Below, piece by piece: positions 12,936 to 25,768 of a stretch of 64,000 nucleotides of DNA; within the stretch, counting starts at the first letter, position 1; every line of letters begins with the position of its first letter. Position numbers and translations under genes: made by a program. The DNA is from Pinus tabuliformis. Lineage: Eukaryota; Streptophyta; Pinopsida; Pinales; Pinaceae. The notes under the pieces were generated by a model. It was not told where the DNA came from. It was given only the letters and a program-made list of their open reading frames with translations, and did no database searches. The stretch spans positions 472,065,655 through 472,129,654 of the forward strand of contig CM062808.1 in NCBI GenBank assembly GCA_031772625.1. The letters run 5' to 3'.

Positions 12936-14995
12936 AATTAGATTCTTTGATTAGATCTCATAAATTCCCAGTCAAGTCTTTCACTTGATCTCATAAATGA
13001 ACCTTCATTCCATCCACCTGTTAGTACCCAGTAGTCTACTTAGGTGCATGAAATGAAGCTTGGGGGTATGTACTTCGAATTAAATCATTATGTTGGGGGC
13101 ATGCAAACTTATTTCAAGCATAGTTTTCCTCTGTTTCATGCTTGTGTAAAAAAGAAACCACTCTAAAGCATAGTTTTTATCGTGTTTCAAGCTTATGAAA
13201 AAATGAAACCATATTAAAGTATTCTCAAGCATAGTTTCCCATGTTTCAAGCTTCTGTAAAAATGAAACCATTCCCATTTTATCCCTCGTGATTTCCCTTT
13301 TTATCATCTTGTTTTTTCAAGATGAGCCTTGGTTTTTTCATTCCATTGTCACCATCTTCTTGGTTGATCATATGCTTTCACTTGGTTTTTACCCTTTCCT
13401 GAGGAACAACTACAATGAGTGGTCTTGTTAGCCTACCTCTTGACCTTTGTGTATTTTGAGAAGCTCCATCATGATCAAAACTATTTTCTACCCTTTATAC
13501 CACTCGTTCCTCCAGGAGGAGTTCTCTTTTAGCTCTTTTCAGACTCCCAAATATGAAAAGATTTTCGAGCACTTGTGTTTTCGAACTTGTAAAAGTAAAT
13601 GAAAAGACACCTAATCAGTATAATTTTAACCCTTTTCTTGACTAATATAAACTAATTACAAAAAAGGAAAACCCTAGTCAAACATGGCTAAGAGGTTCTC
13701 TTGAGTATTGTCTTCTACCTTTTCGGACTTGAGAGACTATCTACAAAAAGCGACATTTGAGTTTTATTTTTCGACTCTTTTCAAACTCTCTAAACATGAA
13801 AAAGAAGTCGACTTTTACCTTCGTTGGACTTGTTAAAATGTCAAACAACGATGGAATTTTCAAACATGACAAGCCCGAACCACTCCTTCTCAGGTTTCGT
13901 TAAATATACTCATAGGGATTCATCTGAAGGATGGAATTACAGATCAAGCATAATATGTTATCTTCCTCAAGCTTGTTAAAAGATAAAGAGGTACTGACCA
14001 GTATGATTGGGGAAATTGGGAAAATAGGGTACTCCATTTGTTAAGGGCAACGAGTCGCTCTTGAAGAATACACTCTTTTGGTTCATCATACCTTCACAGA
14101 ACCTCCATTTTGGTGTTGGGTCAATGCTTCTAACTCAATTCATTTTCATCGGTATGTTCAAGAGAAGTCATTATGTTGATATCTGTTACAATACTCTTAA
14201 GCCTTCATTCCATGTTAACCTTTCCTAATCTAGTTCCATACTAGCATCATTCTAATCATTCTGTCTCAATCATCATACCTATTTCTTGTCGTTGATGGGG
14301 AATACATCAAGGACCTCCTGCGATGGGTTGCTTCCAATTGACATCAATAAATAATAAAGGAAGTTGACTTAGAAACGCCCATCGGTACCTTAGTTCTTGC
14401 ATACATCAATGGATAGTTTCCTCACTCTCGGTGACAGGCTTATATTAATGGCCTTTGACTAAAATATTTTGTGTGGTGTTCGACATCAACTCATTTACTC
14501 ACACCATACGGTTTTTACTTGAGTATCTTGAGAGCATTAACATCATCGGTGGTTCCTCTCGCATTTGTTAAAATCTTACATAATTGGCCGGTAATCAAAT
14601 GGTGTTTACCATGTTCGACCTCAGCTGATTGATTCACATGGTTAGACTCATACATTGGTTGGTCATGTGCATGAGATAAGAAGACCCTAGATATAGTTTT
14701 GGCCATCCGGGCAGTGATTTCAAGATTATATAGAGATCACAATGTATGATGGATATGATCATACTGATAGTTATCCATTCATGGGTCCACTGTCATTCAT
14801 CAATGGACATGTCTTTTCATCATTGTACATGTGATGTTAGCTTATGTGTTGAGTATGGGTATGCCTCCCTTAGAACAAAAGAGATATCATGATGTAAATT
14901 TATTGTAACAAAAGACAACCTTGCTAGTTGTTCTTGATCCTGACTTCTCACAAGGTAAATCACTTTAGTCATTAGTCATCATCTCTAACTTTGTG
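12936..14995 (+). mobile_element. Non-coding 3' interior of the 8.4-16 kb gypsy element
   Basis: About 2 kb between the tandem repeat and the polypurine tract show no RT, RNase H or integrase motif in any frame that could be recognised. Parts of 13540-13900 reappear inverted at 2640-3100. The stretch therefore looks like an element-specific long non-coding region. Confidence 0.55.
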
Positions 14996-15010
14996 CTTTA
15001 GGGGGCACTC

Positions 15011-16043
15011 TATTATTGGTTATTTTATCTCATATGATCAATCAACCTCCTAATGGGATCATTCACATCCTATTCCCCCTTTACATCATCATTGCATAAA
15101 TCCCTATGCATGACTCTCTCATTCCCCATAGTTTCTACCCTAAACTTCATCATTTGAGCCAGTTTTAGGACCAACACACCCTGGCCTCTTGTTGGACAAC
15201 ATTCACCTATAGGTTTCTCCACTATGGCCTGCGTTGATCACCTACAAGTTGTTCTCCTTGCACCTGTGTTGGTTCTAGAAATTCGAGAAAAAGAGAGAGA
15301 ATCCCGAAGCCTCCATTTTCATAAGCTTCCAGGATCTGTTGTAACCAGTTACCTCAAAGAAAACATTTGAATCCTATCCTATCCTACCTTGGATTTTCCA
15401 TCCCTTATCCTTATATCTCATATTCCCATCAAGAATGGATCTCAATCCCAAGATTGGTAAAAGGATAAGAAATCCAAACTTACCACACTCCTCTATATAT
15501 TTACAGCCTTCCATCTGGAAGATGTTGGCTTTAGGGAGTGATTCTACCCTTATGCTGCTTTCGTGAGAGTGATTCTTTGATGTATTTAGGGTGATCGGAG
15601 GTACACTTTATGACAAATAAAGGATAAGTCAACAACTTGGAGGATATCTTCTACAAGGTTAACACTTAGTTATGGTTGTAACCCACTCCATTTATATCAA
15701 TACAAAGAGTTCCTTTGTTTTCCTATATATGATGTCATTATTTCATATATATCAATACCATGTCAATCTGTTGAATAAAGTTGATAGATGACACTACATA
15801 GATCTCGTAGTTTATTGTCTTGTGTTGTCTATTTGTGCAGGTTCTAATTTTGGCAGTTGGAGCTAGGATTGGAGCATTCAAGACAAAGAAGGAGTGAAAC
15901 ATACGACAACTTCCAAGTAGGTTTCTTCCCCTCATCTACTTACTTTAAGGAAAACATTGGGTCCTTTTTCATTTTGTTGTTCTAGGTTAGCCACCAAACC
16001 TAGGGGAGATATTTCTATTTGCAGTCATAAATCCTAAATAACA
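15011..16043 (+). repeat. Right LTR of the 8.4-16 kb gypsy element
   Basis: Colinear with 8376-9406; it ends ATAACA followed by the atcac target-site duplication. Confidence 0.9.
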
Positions 16044-16048
16044 ATCAC

Positions 16049-16567
16049 CACGAAGTTTATCCCCCGATAGTATCCCATGGTGTTGGGTACCAAGTTCCCA
16101 AGATATTATTTCTGGGAAGATGTGTGATAATGGGCCAACGTACATGTCATGATGGTGCAAGGAGTAGCCTCGTCGTATGTCCACACCACCCCAAATATTT
16201 GCAAGAAGGCTAGGTCACATTTGTGGTTGAATGTATCCTAAAAGGGGAAAGGGCCAAGATGACAAGGTAGGGTGGATCCCAAGCGCAAAACCATAGCAAA
16301 TTACTAGAAAATATGTGGAGGTGGGGTCCCAAAAGGGTCCTCGTAACCCTGACTCCTCTACCCCAACAAGTTTCATTGTGGATTGGGTCCAATCCTATTA
16401 GGATTATAGTATTCAGGTGAGGGACTTGCAAACCATGGCAATGGGCATGAATGGGTCGACAATTGGAGTGGAGTTTCCATGTAGGTGGTGACATAACCAT
16501 GACTTGGGTAGCCACGTGGGTACCATGTGGTGATTACATGAGTTCCACATGGTAGGTTAGATGATGT
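16049..16567. other. Flank of the gypsy insertion, no gene
   Basis: No coding or RNA gene was recognised. Composition resembles 8050-8370, in line with both being halves of one older repeat split by the 8376-16043 insertion. That is an inference from composition, not from an alignment. Confidence 0.4.
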
Positions 16568-18593
16568 TGTTAGAAACTAGATCACTACTGGGGGGGGTAA
16601 ATCAGTAGTGAAGGCATTTATAATTTTTTTCTTCAATTAATTAAACCTTTAAAAAATACATAATTTGAAGCACATAAGTAGAGATCAGAGTGTCAATCAT
16701 AAACATAAAACCATGAAAACATTCAACATAAGGAACACAAGTATTTCTTGCGAAAATGCCCTCCAGGTGAAAAGCCACCCTTTTTGTTGTTGTGTTGCTC
16801 AATATATATTATTATGTTAAGCAAATTCATTACATAGAGGTTCATCTGGCTACTATTAGTAGGAAGTCTCTTTCTCACACGACTCTATAGACACCCATCC
16901 ACTGGAAGCCACCATGACCAATGAGCCTCTCCCAACACCCATTAGACTCTCCAACCACCATTTGATTGAGATATATGCTCCCTATATTGATTTTTCTAGA
17001 GTCACCCAACTCCACTCCTCTATGTGGTTCTCATTTCAAAATGTTTCAAACCAGAACCATAGAAATGCCCAACAAGAAAACCATAACAACAATCTCTACA
17101 AAGAACACAAACAAAAACTCCAATACAAGACCACAAACTGCAACCCAACCTCAATCAATACGTCAATCATTGTAAATAATAATTTGATAAATACATCAGA
17201 AAAAACCCTCTCTATAATAGATCAGTTCCTCACAAAATAAATGTTGCTCTCAACAACAAACTACAGAAAACACACATGGCTACAAATCATCGAGAAGATC
17301 TGCATCAAATATCTAATAATTCATCTCCTCACTCTTTGCAAAAACTGTTGGCTAAAACATGATTTTGCTACTTGTTGCAACACCTGTAAACTTCTTTAGA
17401 AAATCTGCATCACAACCCTCATATCTTGCACACAATCCTCCTCTCTCACACTCACCCAACACACAACACATCCAACCATACTATCATTGATATTTCCACA
17501 ATATATAGATGAACTGAGGTGATTAACTCAATAATTACCAAGAACTACTGAGCTCAAAAAAACTATGTTCATACGCTTTATTTGATATGGATTCAACTCC
17601 TTGACTATATCTTACCCCTAACTCCACTTCATGAAGGATATTTCCAATGTTAATAACTTTCTAGAAACTCCATGGCCTTTTCTGACCTTTACATAAAAAA
17701 ATTTGAACACAACAAGAAAGAAAAACCATAAATTAACCTGAGATGCGTGAGGAATGCAGAGGAAAAACACTTAGAAAGGGTAACACTCCCTTTGTTTTGC
17801 AAACCTGAGTTATAATGCTATTCTCTAAGCCACAACCCAAGTTACCCACACAAGTTTTCTTCGGGAGACCTAAGTTACCCTGTTTTCATCCTTGTTCTTA
17901 CATATGATCAACTCCAAACTTCTAGGACTTGTTTATCTACTTCTTGAAGCATCTCCTAACACTGTAGAACCTCTTAAAACCCATGAGAAGCCTCCGATAA
18001 CCATGACAAAAGCCTCCAAACATGTGCAAGTATCAGGTCACCTCCATCTAGTAGGGCAACTCTTCCATAGCTTTTCCAGCTTCTCCAACACCTGTAGGGC
18101 CTCCTACAACATCTTCAAAATCTTTCAAACTTCCTCCAACATCTGTAGATTATTTTCCAACTCATATGCATCATCAAGAACACACAAGACACCCTTGCAT
18201 AATTTCATCATCATGAAGACATAGTATTCCAAACTCCTCAACATAATAAACATCTCTAATACGGATAGTGGCATCAAACAACCTGTTCAAACACTTACAA
18301 CACCTATAGAAGCATCATCAACACATCATCAACATCTACAACTAACTCCAAAACATTTCTACTCAACCTATATTTCCCACACTAGATCATAACCATGTTG
18401 ACATCAATGCCAACCAATAGCCAACAAGCAGATCAAATCACTGCAACAACTAATGAGCACTATACCTCTTCCCATGCCAACAACACTCATCACAAACATA
18501 GAGAGGATTACCACCATCAGGTTGACCTAAAACATATGATGAACAACACCAAGACCATGTTGACAACAATTCCAACACTACAATGCCAAAAAA
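16568..18593 (-). mobile_element. Putative long copia-type LTR, minus orientation
   Basis: The plus strand starts tgttagaaactag, so the LTR ends ...CTAACA on the minus strand. The other end abuts a C-run (18594-18600) that is a polypurine tract on the minus strand, followed by LTR sequence reading TTTTTTGGCATTGTAGTG and ATTGTTGTCAACATGG, in the style of long-LTR copia elements (SIRE/Tork type). The interior is visible only to about 18870. There is no target-site duplication at both ends, so this is the 3' part of a truncated element and not a clean solo LTR. The LTR holds no gene. Confidence 0.5.
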
Positions 18594-19475
18594 CCCCCCC
18601 TTTGGCCTTGATGTCAACCTTAACATGATCTCCAACATCTGAGGTTGATCTCCATATGCTCTCCAACTCTGAAGTTGATATCCACAATCCAAATTATCTC
18701 CCCCTTTGACATGAAAGGCAAAGGGTAATTCCAACACTGAAGAACAATGTTAATACCATGTTGGATGAGACAAGTACTCCCCCTATCATACTCAGCACCA
18801 TGCCAATACAAAACTAATACAAACCAAGACCCCCCGTGTCATACTCAACACCATGCCAATACAAAACTGGTAACCTGTGTGGGTGATAGGCAGGTGCTAT
18901 CCCTTAGAGTTAATAATTCAACATGGCAAGCCCATCGATCCAATGGCCCAGATTAATTCTGAGGGGTATCTGATGGATCCGACGTCCCACTCTCCTACCC
19001 ACGAGTGTATGGTGGGTACCACTTGCCATGATAGTCAGTCCATTGGCGTTAATTCAATCAAGGGAGAAATTTAAATTAAAACAGTGATATCTCCACCCTC
19101 CTCATGCTCTCGTTTGCCTATCGCCTATCACCACCCAATCCACTTCTACCACGCATCCTCCCATGAAGTCATGTCACTTCAGCCTACGAGTCTCCCCTCT
19201 CCACCTATAAAAACTCTTCCCACCTCAAATTTTTGAAAGTTTCATATTATTTCCAAGTGAAAATGCCTCTCGCCTTTCGTATTTTCTACAAATGTCGTAT
19301 AACCACTCAGTTGGTTTGAAATTTTCATTTATTTCTATGGAAACCAGGTAACACATCATTCCCCTTTCACCTACAATTTATTTGAATATTCATTGGAACA
19401 TGAATAAGGCGGCGAGCCTAAACCCTCTAAATCCCTTAAGGTTAAACCCTCATCGAGTGTCAAGCATCTCATGGA
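18594..19475. other. Truncated element interior and unassigned sequence with a TATA-like site
   Basis: 18594-18870 repeats 'accatgccaatacaaaact' twice and probably belongs to the copia element to its left. 18881-19135 is bounded by short inverted words (gggtgatagg and cctatcacc). A TATA-like ctataaaaac lies at about 19205. It could be the upstream region or LTR of the decayed coding region that follows, but no terminal repeat pair was found. Confidence 0.3.
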
Positions 19476-22400
19476 TTGAGGCACAAATTTATGACACCTC
19501 TAGTGCCTACTACCTCGCGAAGCTTTGATTCAACTTATGTGGTAGCCACATCAAGGGGGAATACCCATTTCGGGTGGTTGACTCAGGCATGTACTAGAAA
19601 ATCGCACCCTCAGTACACCATTTCCCCGAGCTTGTTTCCTACTGCTTACATAGACAAGAATAATTTTTTTGTCTCCTCAACTGGGGTCAAAATCCTCGAG
19701 GTGACCCCATAGCTAATTTAGAAGGCCCTAACTTACCCAAGCTCCTCTAAACCCCAGCAGTTCACATAAACAACATTGGTCTACCATTACACTACCTTTC
19801 CAGGTTATGAGCAGCAATCCTTTCTGCAAATGGTTCTAGCCCCTAGCCTAAAGCCTCTACTTATTGCTGATAGTTTCCCTATAAATCTCTTTGTAGAAAA
19901 TATTTAGCCCATTCTATCCATAATTGGTTAGTTGTTGGGGGATGATAATGCCAATATAGCTACTAAATCCTTTCTAGGGTTTCTAAGGCAAATGTTGCAG
20001 CCTGGCCATTTGTTCGACATCCCTACTTACCTAGTCAAGGCCATAAGATTACAACTGCACCATTTCCCCACCACCTCCTATTTCATATATTATTCCTTGT
20101 TGTTCTTCTTTTTTGTGTACACTCATGTGGATGAATTTGAGTGCCTGGGTCTCAGTTTGGTGGCTTCCAATAAACAAAGGAAGTTTGTTTTCGACTGGGA
20201 TGTTGTTGCTAGGAAGAGACAAGATCATGAGGGTTATTCCCAGTTTATATCCTCCTACCATTGCTTAAAATATCATTCATGGTGTTTCCCCTCCGAGATT
20301 TATCCCTCATCAAAAATCAATCCTCGAACTTAGCAAGGATGCCAAGGTGGGGGGATTGGTAACTATTTGAGGATTTTACTGAAATTAGGGTCTATGAGTG
20401 TGAGCTTCACTCTAGAATTCATCATACATAGCCTTAATGTAGATCAAGTTCACTTTTTCCCTACTAATAAGGGATATATGTTTAAATTGGGCAAGCTTGT
20501 GGGACCTTTTATTGTCCATTGTAGGCAGGCCTACAGGGCAGTTGAGGAATTACTAAAACAGATGACTTTTGAGATGTCTGGAATTATGATCCTCATGATG
20601 TCATTTCCAAGAGAAGAGAGACTATAAAGGCTTTGAATTATGAACATGAGGATAGGATTGAGATTGAATGGAAAGCTAACTTTGATTCGTGGCTTATTAA
20701 TACATAGATGGAGATCAAGGATCAACAATCGAAGGACAAGGCACATAAAACGACCATTGACAAAAATGAAGATGTCGAGATGGAAGATGTACACCCAGGT
20801 AAAATAGAAAAAAGACCCAAGAGATAGAGGAAGAAGAAATTGGGACTAGGTTGGTAGAGAAAAGACCAAATCAACTAGGATTCCAGGTGACCTTGGAAGG
20901 CCCATTATAGACTACTGCTTCATCCTCCTTAGATGTGGCTATTGTAAGTTCCAAAGGAAATGCAACTGTTACTAAGACAAGCTAGCATATTGGAAAGGAC
21001 ATTGAAGGAATAAACAAGAAGGGAAGGGAAGAAATGCAACAACAAATGGCATCTCACACAATCCCTTATCACAACAGACTCGTGGCTTCCATGGAGTTAG
21101 AGAGAAATCAAATGAATTTCTCCCTGCAACACCCACTAGCACAATAATTACCTTCGAGCTCTCAGTTCAAGGCCCTGGACATTTCATTAGACTTGAATTT
21201 TGTCCCTCTGCCGAATAAGATTAACTTCCACAGGAAAATGGGCGAAATGTTGTATAGTGAGCTCAATAGAAATCCAATGACCATTAGCAAGGTTGAGAAG
21301 CTATTAGAGAAGGTCGCAACAAGGTTGAAACATGATAGAGTTAACTACAGAGATCTACACACACAGAATGAGATATTCAAAGAGTTGATTGTAAAGTTTG
21401 GGGTAAATCCAGAAGACAGTTGCATTTGAATCCCTCCTCCAAAGTTCACAAGCAGAAATAAAGGAGCTGAGGCACAAACTGAAGATGTTAGGTAGTGAAC
21501 TTGTGCAATCTAAGGAACTTACACATTTGGAAGAAGAGAAAGAAATCTTGGCCAAAGAACTAATAGAAAGAAACAAAGAGATAGTAGCCCTCAAGAAGCA
21601 AGCAACAGAACTTTAGTGGAGGATAGACACGCACATTTGTGCATTGCTTGTGCCTGAAAATCCCCAAAATCCCACAGAGCGGCTCACTAAGACACTCACC
21701 AAACTCCAACTTTTGGAAGGGGAGTTTAAGGAAGTGCAGAAGAATTTGGACACTGCCCAGATAAACCTAGCACAAAAATACAAATAGCTTATGACAGCCA
21801 TGACCAACACAGACCTGATTGGTAAGAACCTATAGGCACAAAACTAGGGGATTGCTAAGCTGAAAGGAAACATGTATCTTTTGCATGCCAAGCAACTTTT
21901 CTGGGATGAAATCATAGCAGAAATGAAAAGAAACTAGGAGTACATAACTCATATGGATGAAAAAATTATTTTGATCAAGAATTATGAGTTTTTCATCCTA
22001 GCTGCCAAAGATGATGGGGAAAATAACTCCTAGATTGCCAAGAATTTCTTTCAATTTGTGAATGAAAGGCCACTCAATGAGTTGATGCCAATTGATGTAG
22101 TAGATATTATCATGGAGACATATAAAGTTGTCCAGAAGGAGGAAAAATTCAAAGCTGAGGAATGCCTAGGGGTGGTGCAAAAAGATGTGGATTATTTCCA
22201 TGTTGATTTTGATGAAAAAGTCAAGGCAGGGTTGCCTAGCTACTAGGATCTTGTGGGAATGAAAATCCCATGGCCAAAATATAACCAGATGTTAGTGGAG
22301 GCCAAGAGCAAGGCATATTGCTATCATGAGAAGACTTCCATCCTTAAAGGTAAAAAAATGGTTAACTATCTCATAAAGGAATTCCAATTGCTAAGGTTGG

Positions 22401-22591
22401 TAAATACCTTGTTCTGCCCTAGGTTGGACTATACAGGGGTCAAGAATCTCAAGATCACATATCAACAATTATTTCATGTTCCTCAACCAGCTCCAACACT
22501 ATGGAAAAGGTGTAAGCAATTTTTCAATCCTCATGTTCTTCTGATCATAAACCCAATGACACTTCCCCCAGAACCTGGTTATCATGACTAA
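19476..22591 (+). pseudogene. Decayed plus-strand coding region with coiled-coil character, unknown function
   Basis: A roughly 3-kb plus-strand stretch keeps protein-like codon use and long open pieces but is broken in several places (of the order of ten). The middle part (about 21200-22030) is rich in E, K, L and Q with heptad-like spacing, suggesting a coiled coil; short samples are LLEKVATRLKHDR and EEKEILAKELIERNKE. The last part (22253-22591) is globular in composition. No gag, protease, RT or known enzyme motif was found. Because it lies among retroelements it may be an extra ORF carried by one of them, and it is therefore treated as a fossil. A decayed host gene is the alternative. 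Confidence 0.45.
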
Positions 22592-23690
22592 GGATATTAT
22601 TGATCATGTCAGTCATGACACTGTAATTTTCTTTTTTATGTAAATATTTTATTTCAAAAGAAAAAATTTCAGTTAGTTAGAGTTCGGTGAGTACAACTAT
22701 GCCACTTAGCACACTGGTATTTTGTTATAATGATTCACTAACAAATCAAGAAATAATATTTTGTAATGGGTTCTCCCTCTGAGGCCCCATAAAAACAATT
22801 TAGGATATAGAACCAAAGGTTCGGAATTTTTGTTTTCCAAGAGAGAATCTCCGCAATTTTTCAATGAGATGTATCCTCTGTGGAATATTAATAAATGATT
22901 TTGGCGATTCTAGCTCATATGAATTTGTAGTATGCATTTGTCCTTGTGTTGTTTCCATATTTTTTTCACTCTTCTTCTCAGATTACATGTAATAGCAACT
23001 ATTGGATATGTTTTGCATAGAGTTATGGATTCATCTAGGTCTAATGTTGATTAAATATGCCTATAACTAATATGAATTGTTATCCTTAAAATGTGTTCCA
23101 TGTATCTTAGCACTTCATTTAAACCTACTTCTCATATGTTTCACGTTGAATTTCAATGAACAAGATTCTTAAGTTTAAGCCCTATGCGTTGGTTTTCTTT
23201 CCTCTTTATTTCTTCCATCTGATATACTACAAATGACCTATAAAATTGCATATGTATATGATGTTGGTCGCTAGAGCCATATATTAATGCTTCTGTGAGT
23301 TATATTTGGCATTCAATCTTATATTTCTCCTCTTAAGGAAGGTTCTGAATCAATTTCATCTCGAATATGATAAATATTGAGTGTAATATAAAATATCAAC
23401 AAATCCTTGAAGCACTCATCAAGATGTCCTAGGAACTGGTCTTCTTTCAACCCAGAGGTTATCTCTAGGAGCTACAACATCTTCTGGCATCATTGTTAGG
23501 GACAAATCAGAAAATTTTCCCTAGGTACGACATTCACACACCCTTTAGTAAGGTAAGAAATAAGGGGTGTGGGTTGTAGATCTCTCACCTGGGTGACTCC
23601 ACTTTCTAATTTTTATTTTGTTTTGAGCATCCTGGCTTTGAAAAGGCCACACACTCGCTCTTACACTTTCCAACGGAGAACTCCTCCTGT
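22592..23690. other. Unassigned AT-rich stretch
   Basis: No gene or clear repeat boundary was seen. The word 'ttaataaatgattttggcgattctagc' style context near 22890 resembles LTR/primer-site junctions, but no matching second copy was found in the window. Confidence 0.3.
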
Positions 23691-23699
23691 GTTTGACCC

Positions 23700-24191
23700 T
23701 GAAAAGGTAAATGTGAATTATTCCAACCACAAATGCATTATTTGGGACGCATTGTCTCAAAAGAGGGAGTAGTATTTAATCCATAGAAGGTTAAGGCCAT
23801 CATGGAATGTCCAACCCATAAACATGTGGCTAAACTTAGGTCTTTCATGGGATTGGCTAGCTATTACATAAGGTTCATTAAGAACTTCTCCAAGATTGGC
23901 CACCCAATTACTACATTGCAAAAGAAAGGGAAGAAGTTTGAATGGAAAAATAGCCGCATAACAAGCTTCGATCGACATAAGTAGTTGTTAATCAATGCGA
24001 TAGTACTAAAAATAGTATACCCTGAGAAGGATTTTGTTGTTTGCATAGACTCCCTACAAAGATGGGCTTGGTGGAGTCTTGATGCATGAAGGCGAAGTGA
24101 TTTGTTTTGAATCTTGAAAATTAAATGACCATGAGCAAAAATATGTAACTCTTGACTTGGAATTGGTTGTAATCATCCATGCATTGAAAAT
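23700..24191 (+). mobile_element. Ty3/gypsy reverse transcriptase/RNase H fossil, left part
   Basis: Translation shows the end of a gypsy RT and the RT/RNase H connection: SFMGLASYYIRFIKNFSKI is the family's typical RSFLGLASYYRRFI-type motif, and the preceding H-Y-L-G-type context is visible near 23740. It is broken, with several breaks. A foldback transposon begins at 24192 within this domain, and further RNase H sequence lies on its other side. Confidence 0.8.
24188..24191. repeat. Target-site duplication (aaat), left
   Basis: The four bases aaat at 24188-24191 match aaat at 26792-26795 directly outside the terminal inverted repeats of the foldback transposon. Confidence 0.6.
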
Positions 24192-24224
24192 AACAATGTA
24201 AACTTTGAAACAGGAACTCATACT

Positions 24225-24412
24225 GTTACCTGTTTCGTAGAGATAACAAAAAATTGACTCGATTTTGAAAAGGGGTGATGCAGAACACACATATTTTTTT
24301 TAGAGCATAGTTTTTTGGCACTTTAAATAACCGATACGATTACCCGTTTCGTAGGGGTAGTAAAAACGTGACCCGATTTTCCAAAGTGGTTATGCAGAAT
24401 ACGCTTCTTTTT
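24225..24412. repeat. Left subterminal repeats of the foldback element, unit about 110 bp
   Basis: Two related units each carry 'acc[tc]gtttcgtag', then a GA-rich stretch with 'actcgatttt' or 'acccgatttt', and then 'tgcagaa[ct]ac'. They start near 24228 and 24342. The right end of the element lacks this unit. Confidence 0.7.
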
Positions 24413-25324
24413 GTTGGGAGCATATTTTTGACATTCTAAAATTTCTTATGTATCAAATATAAATATTTGCTTTTAAATATTAGTGATTTTCATGCTAATT
24501 TTGAAATGTGTAGATGCAACATGTTGATGCAACATACCTTTTATTTAGAGGACTTATTTTTCACACTTTAAAATTTATTATGTCCATTTTTTTTAAAATT
24601 ATGATTACTTAACGAATTTTCGTTTTATTTTTCTTTTTTTAAATGTTGATTACTTAAAAAAAACAAATATAAAAATATATATAAAAAAAGACAAACAAAA
24701 AATAAAAAATGTGAAAAAAAAATTATCTCATAAATCATAAAAGAATTTGGAAAAAAAAAATCAAAATTAAAAAAAAATATATATAAAATTAAGTAAAAAT
24801 AGAAAAATTAAAAAAAAACATTAACAAGAAAAAAATAAAAACAAACTATATTAAAAAAAGAAATAGAAAATTAACCAAAAAAAAATTTAAAACTAGTAAA
24901 AATTAATATTAAAACATTTAAAAAAAACTAAAAAAACAAAAATAAACTCAAATTATATATATATATATATATATATATGAAAATTTTAAAAATACGTGCC
25001 TTTTCAAAAAAAAAAAAAAACATTTTAAGCTTATAAAAAAATATGTGTTTTTGATTTGAAAACAAAAAAAAATTATTAAACTTTCATGGTTTATTTAAAA
25101 ACAGACAAACAAATATATATATATATATATATAGATATAAACAAAATTTTGTTTTTTTATTTATAAAAAAAAAATTAAACAATTTTGTTTTTATTTTAAA
25201 AAAAATTATTAAAAAATTTTAAATTTTTTTTAAACAACTTTAATTTTTTTATTTAAAAAAAAATCATATTTTTAAAAAATAATAATGGTTTTTTAAACGA
25301 ATTAAAAAAAAAAAAGAATAAAAT

Positions 25325-25470
25325 TCGCAGCCCGCTGCCCGTGGTGGCGCGACCATGGGCGGAGGGCCACGGTCGTGCCACCACCGGGGGGCAGGTGGGC
25401 TGTGGGGCAATTCATGCAGTCCCTCCACCCACAGCTGCGCCACCACACGCAGCACACAGGCTCCGCATTC
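25325..25470. other. GC-rich loop of the foldback element
   Basis: About 145 bases of high G+C sit in the middle of more than 1.5 kb of nearly pure A/T. The loop contains its own hairpin: ggtggcgcgacc pairs with ggtcgtgccacc at about 25345-25386. A short minus-strand ORF crosses the loop (25264-25455), but it is proline/arginine-rich by composition and has no recognisable domain. The loop may be captured foreign sequence. Confidence 0.7.
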
Positions 25471-25736
25471 TATCCTTTTTTTTTGTTAATTCGTTTAAAA
25501 AATTAATAATTTTTTTTTAAATAAAAACAAGATTGTTTAAAAAAAAAAAAAAAAAATTTTAATATATATATTTTTTAATTAAAAAACAAAATCTTGTCTA
25601 AAAAAAAATTTAAATTTTTTTATTTGTTTGTTTTTAAATAAACAACAAAAGTTTAATTAACAAAAAAAAATTAATCAAAAACACATATTTTTTTATAAGT
25701 TTAAAATGTTTTTTATTCTTTATTTTTATTTGAAAA

Positions 25737-25768
<32 letters not shown>

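Larger units (their letters stand above)
8371..16048 (+). mobile_element. Ty3/gypsy (Tat-like) LTR element with target-site duplication
   Basis: Two direct LTRs (8376-9406 and 15011-16043) bound a 5.6-kb interior, and the whole is flanked by the same five bases, atcac, at 8371-8375 and 16044-16048. A primer-binding-site-like sequence (tggcgactctgctgggga) lies 3 bp inside the left LTR and a polypurine tract (tttagggggcactc) abuts the right LTR. Gag zinc-knuckle and protease-region parts are recognisable. No reverse transcriptase, RNase H or integrase motif was seen, so the copy looks non-autonomous or internally reduced. It is broken with many breaks. A hand comparison of about 300 bases of the LTRs gives roughly 15% difference, making this one of the older insertions in the window. 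Confidence 0.9.

Noticed and set aside
18881-19135. Possible small inverted-repeat element bounded by gggtgatagg and cctatcacc
   Set aside because: The matching ends are only about ten bases with an offset, and no target-site duplication was found.
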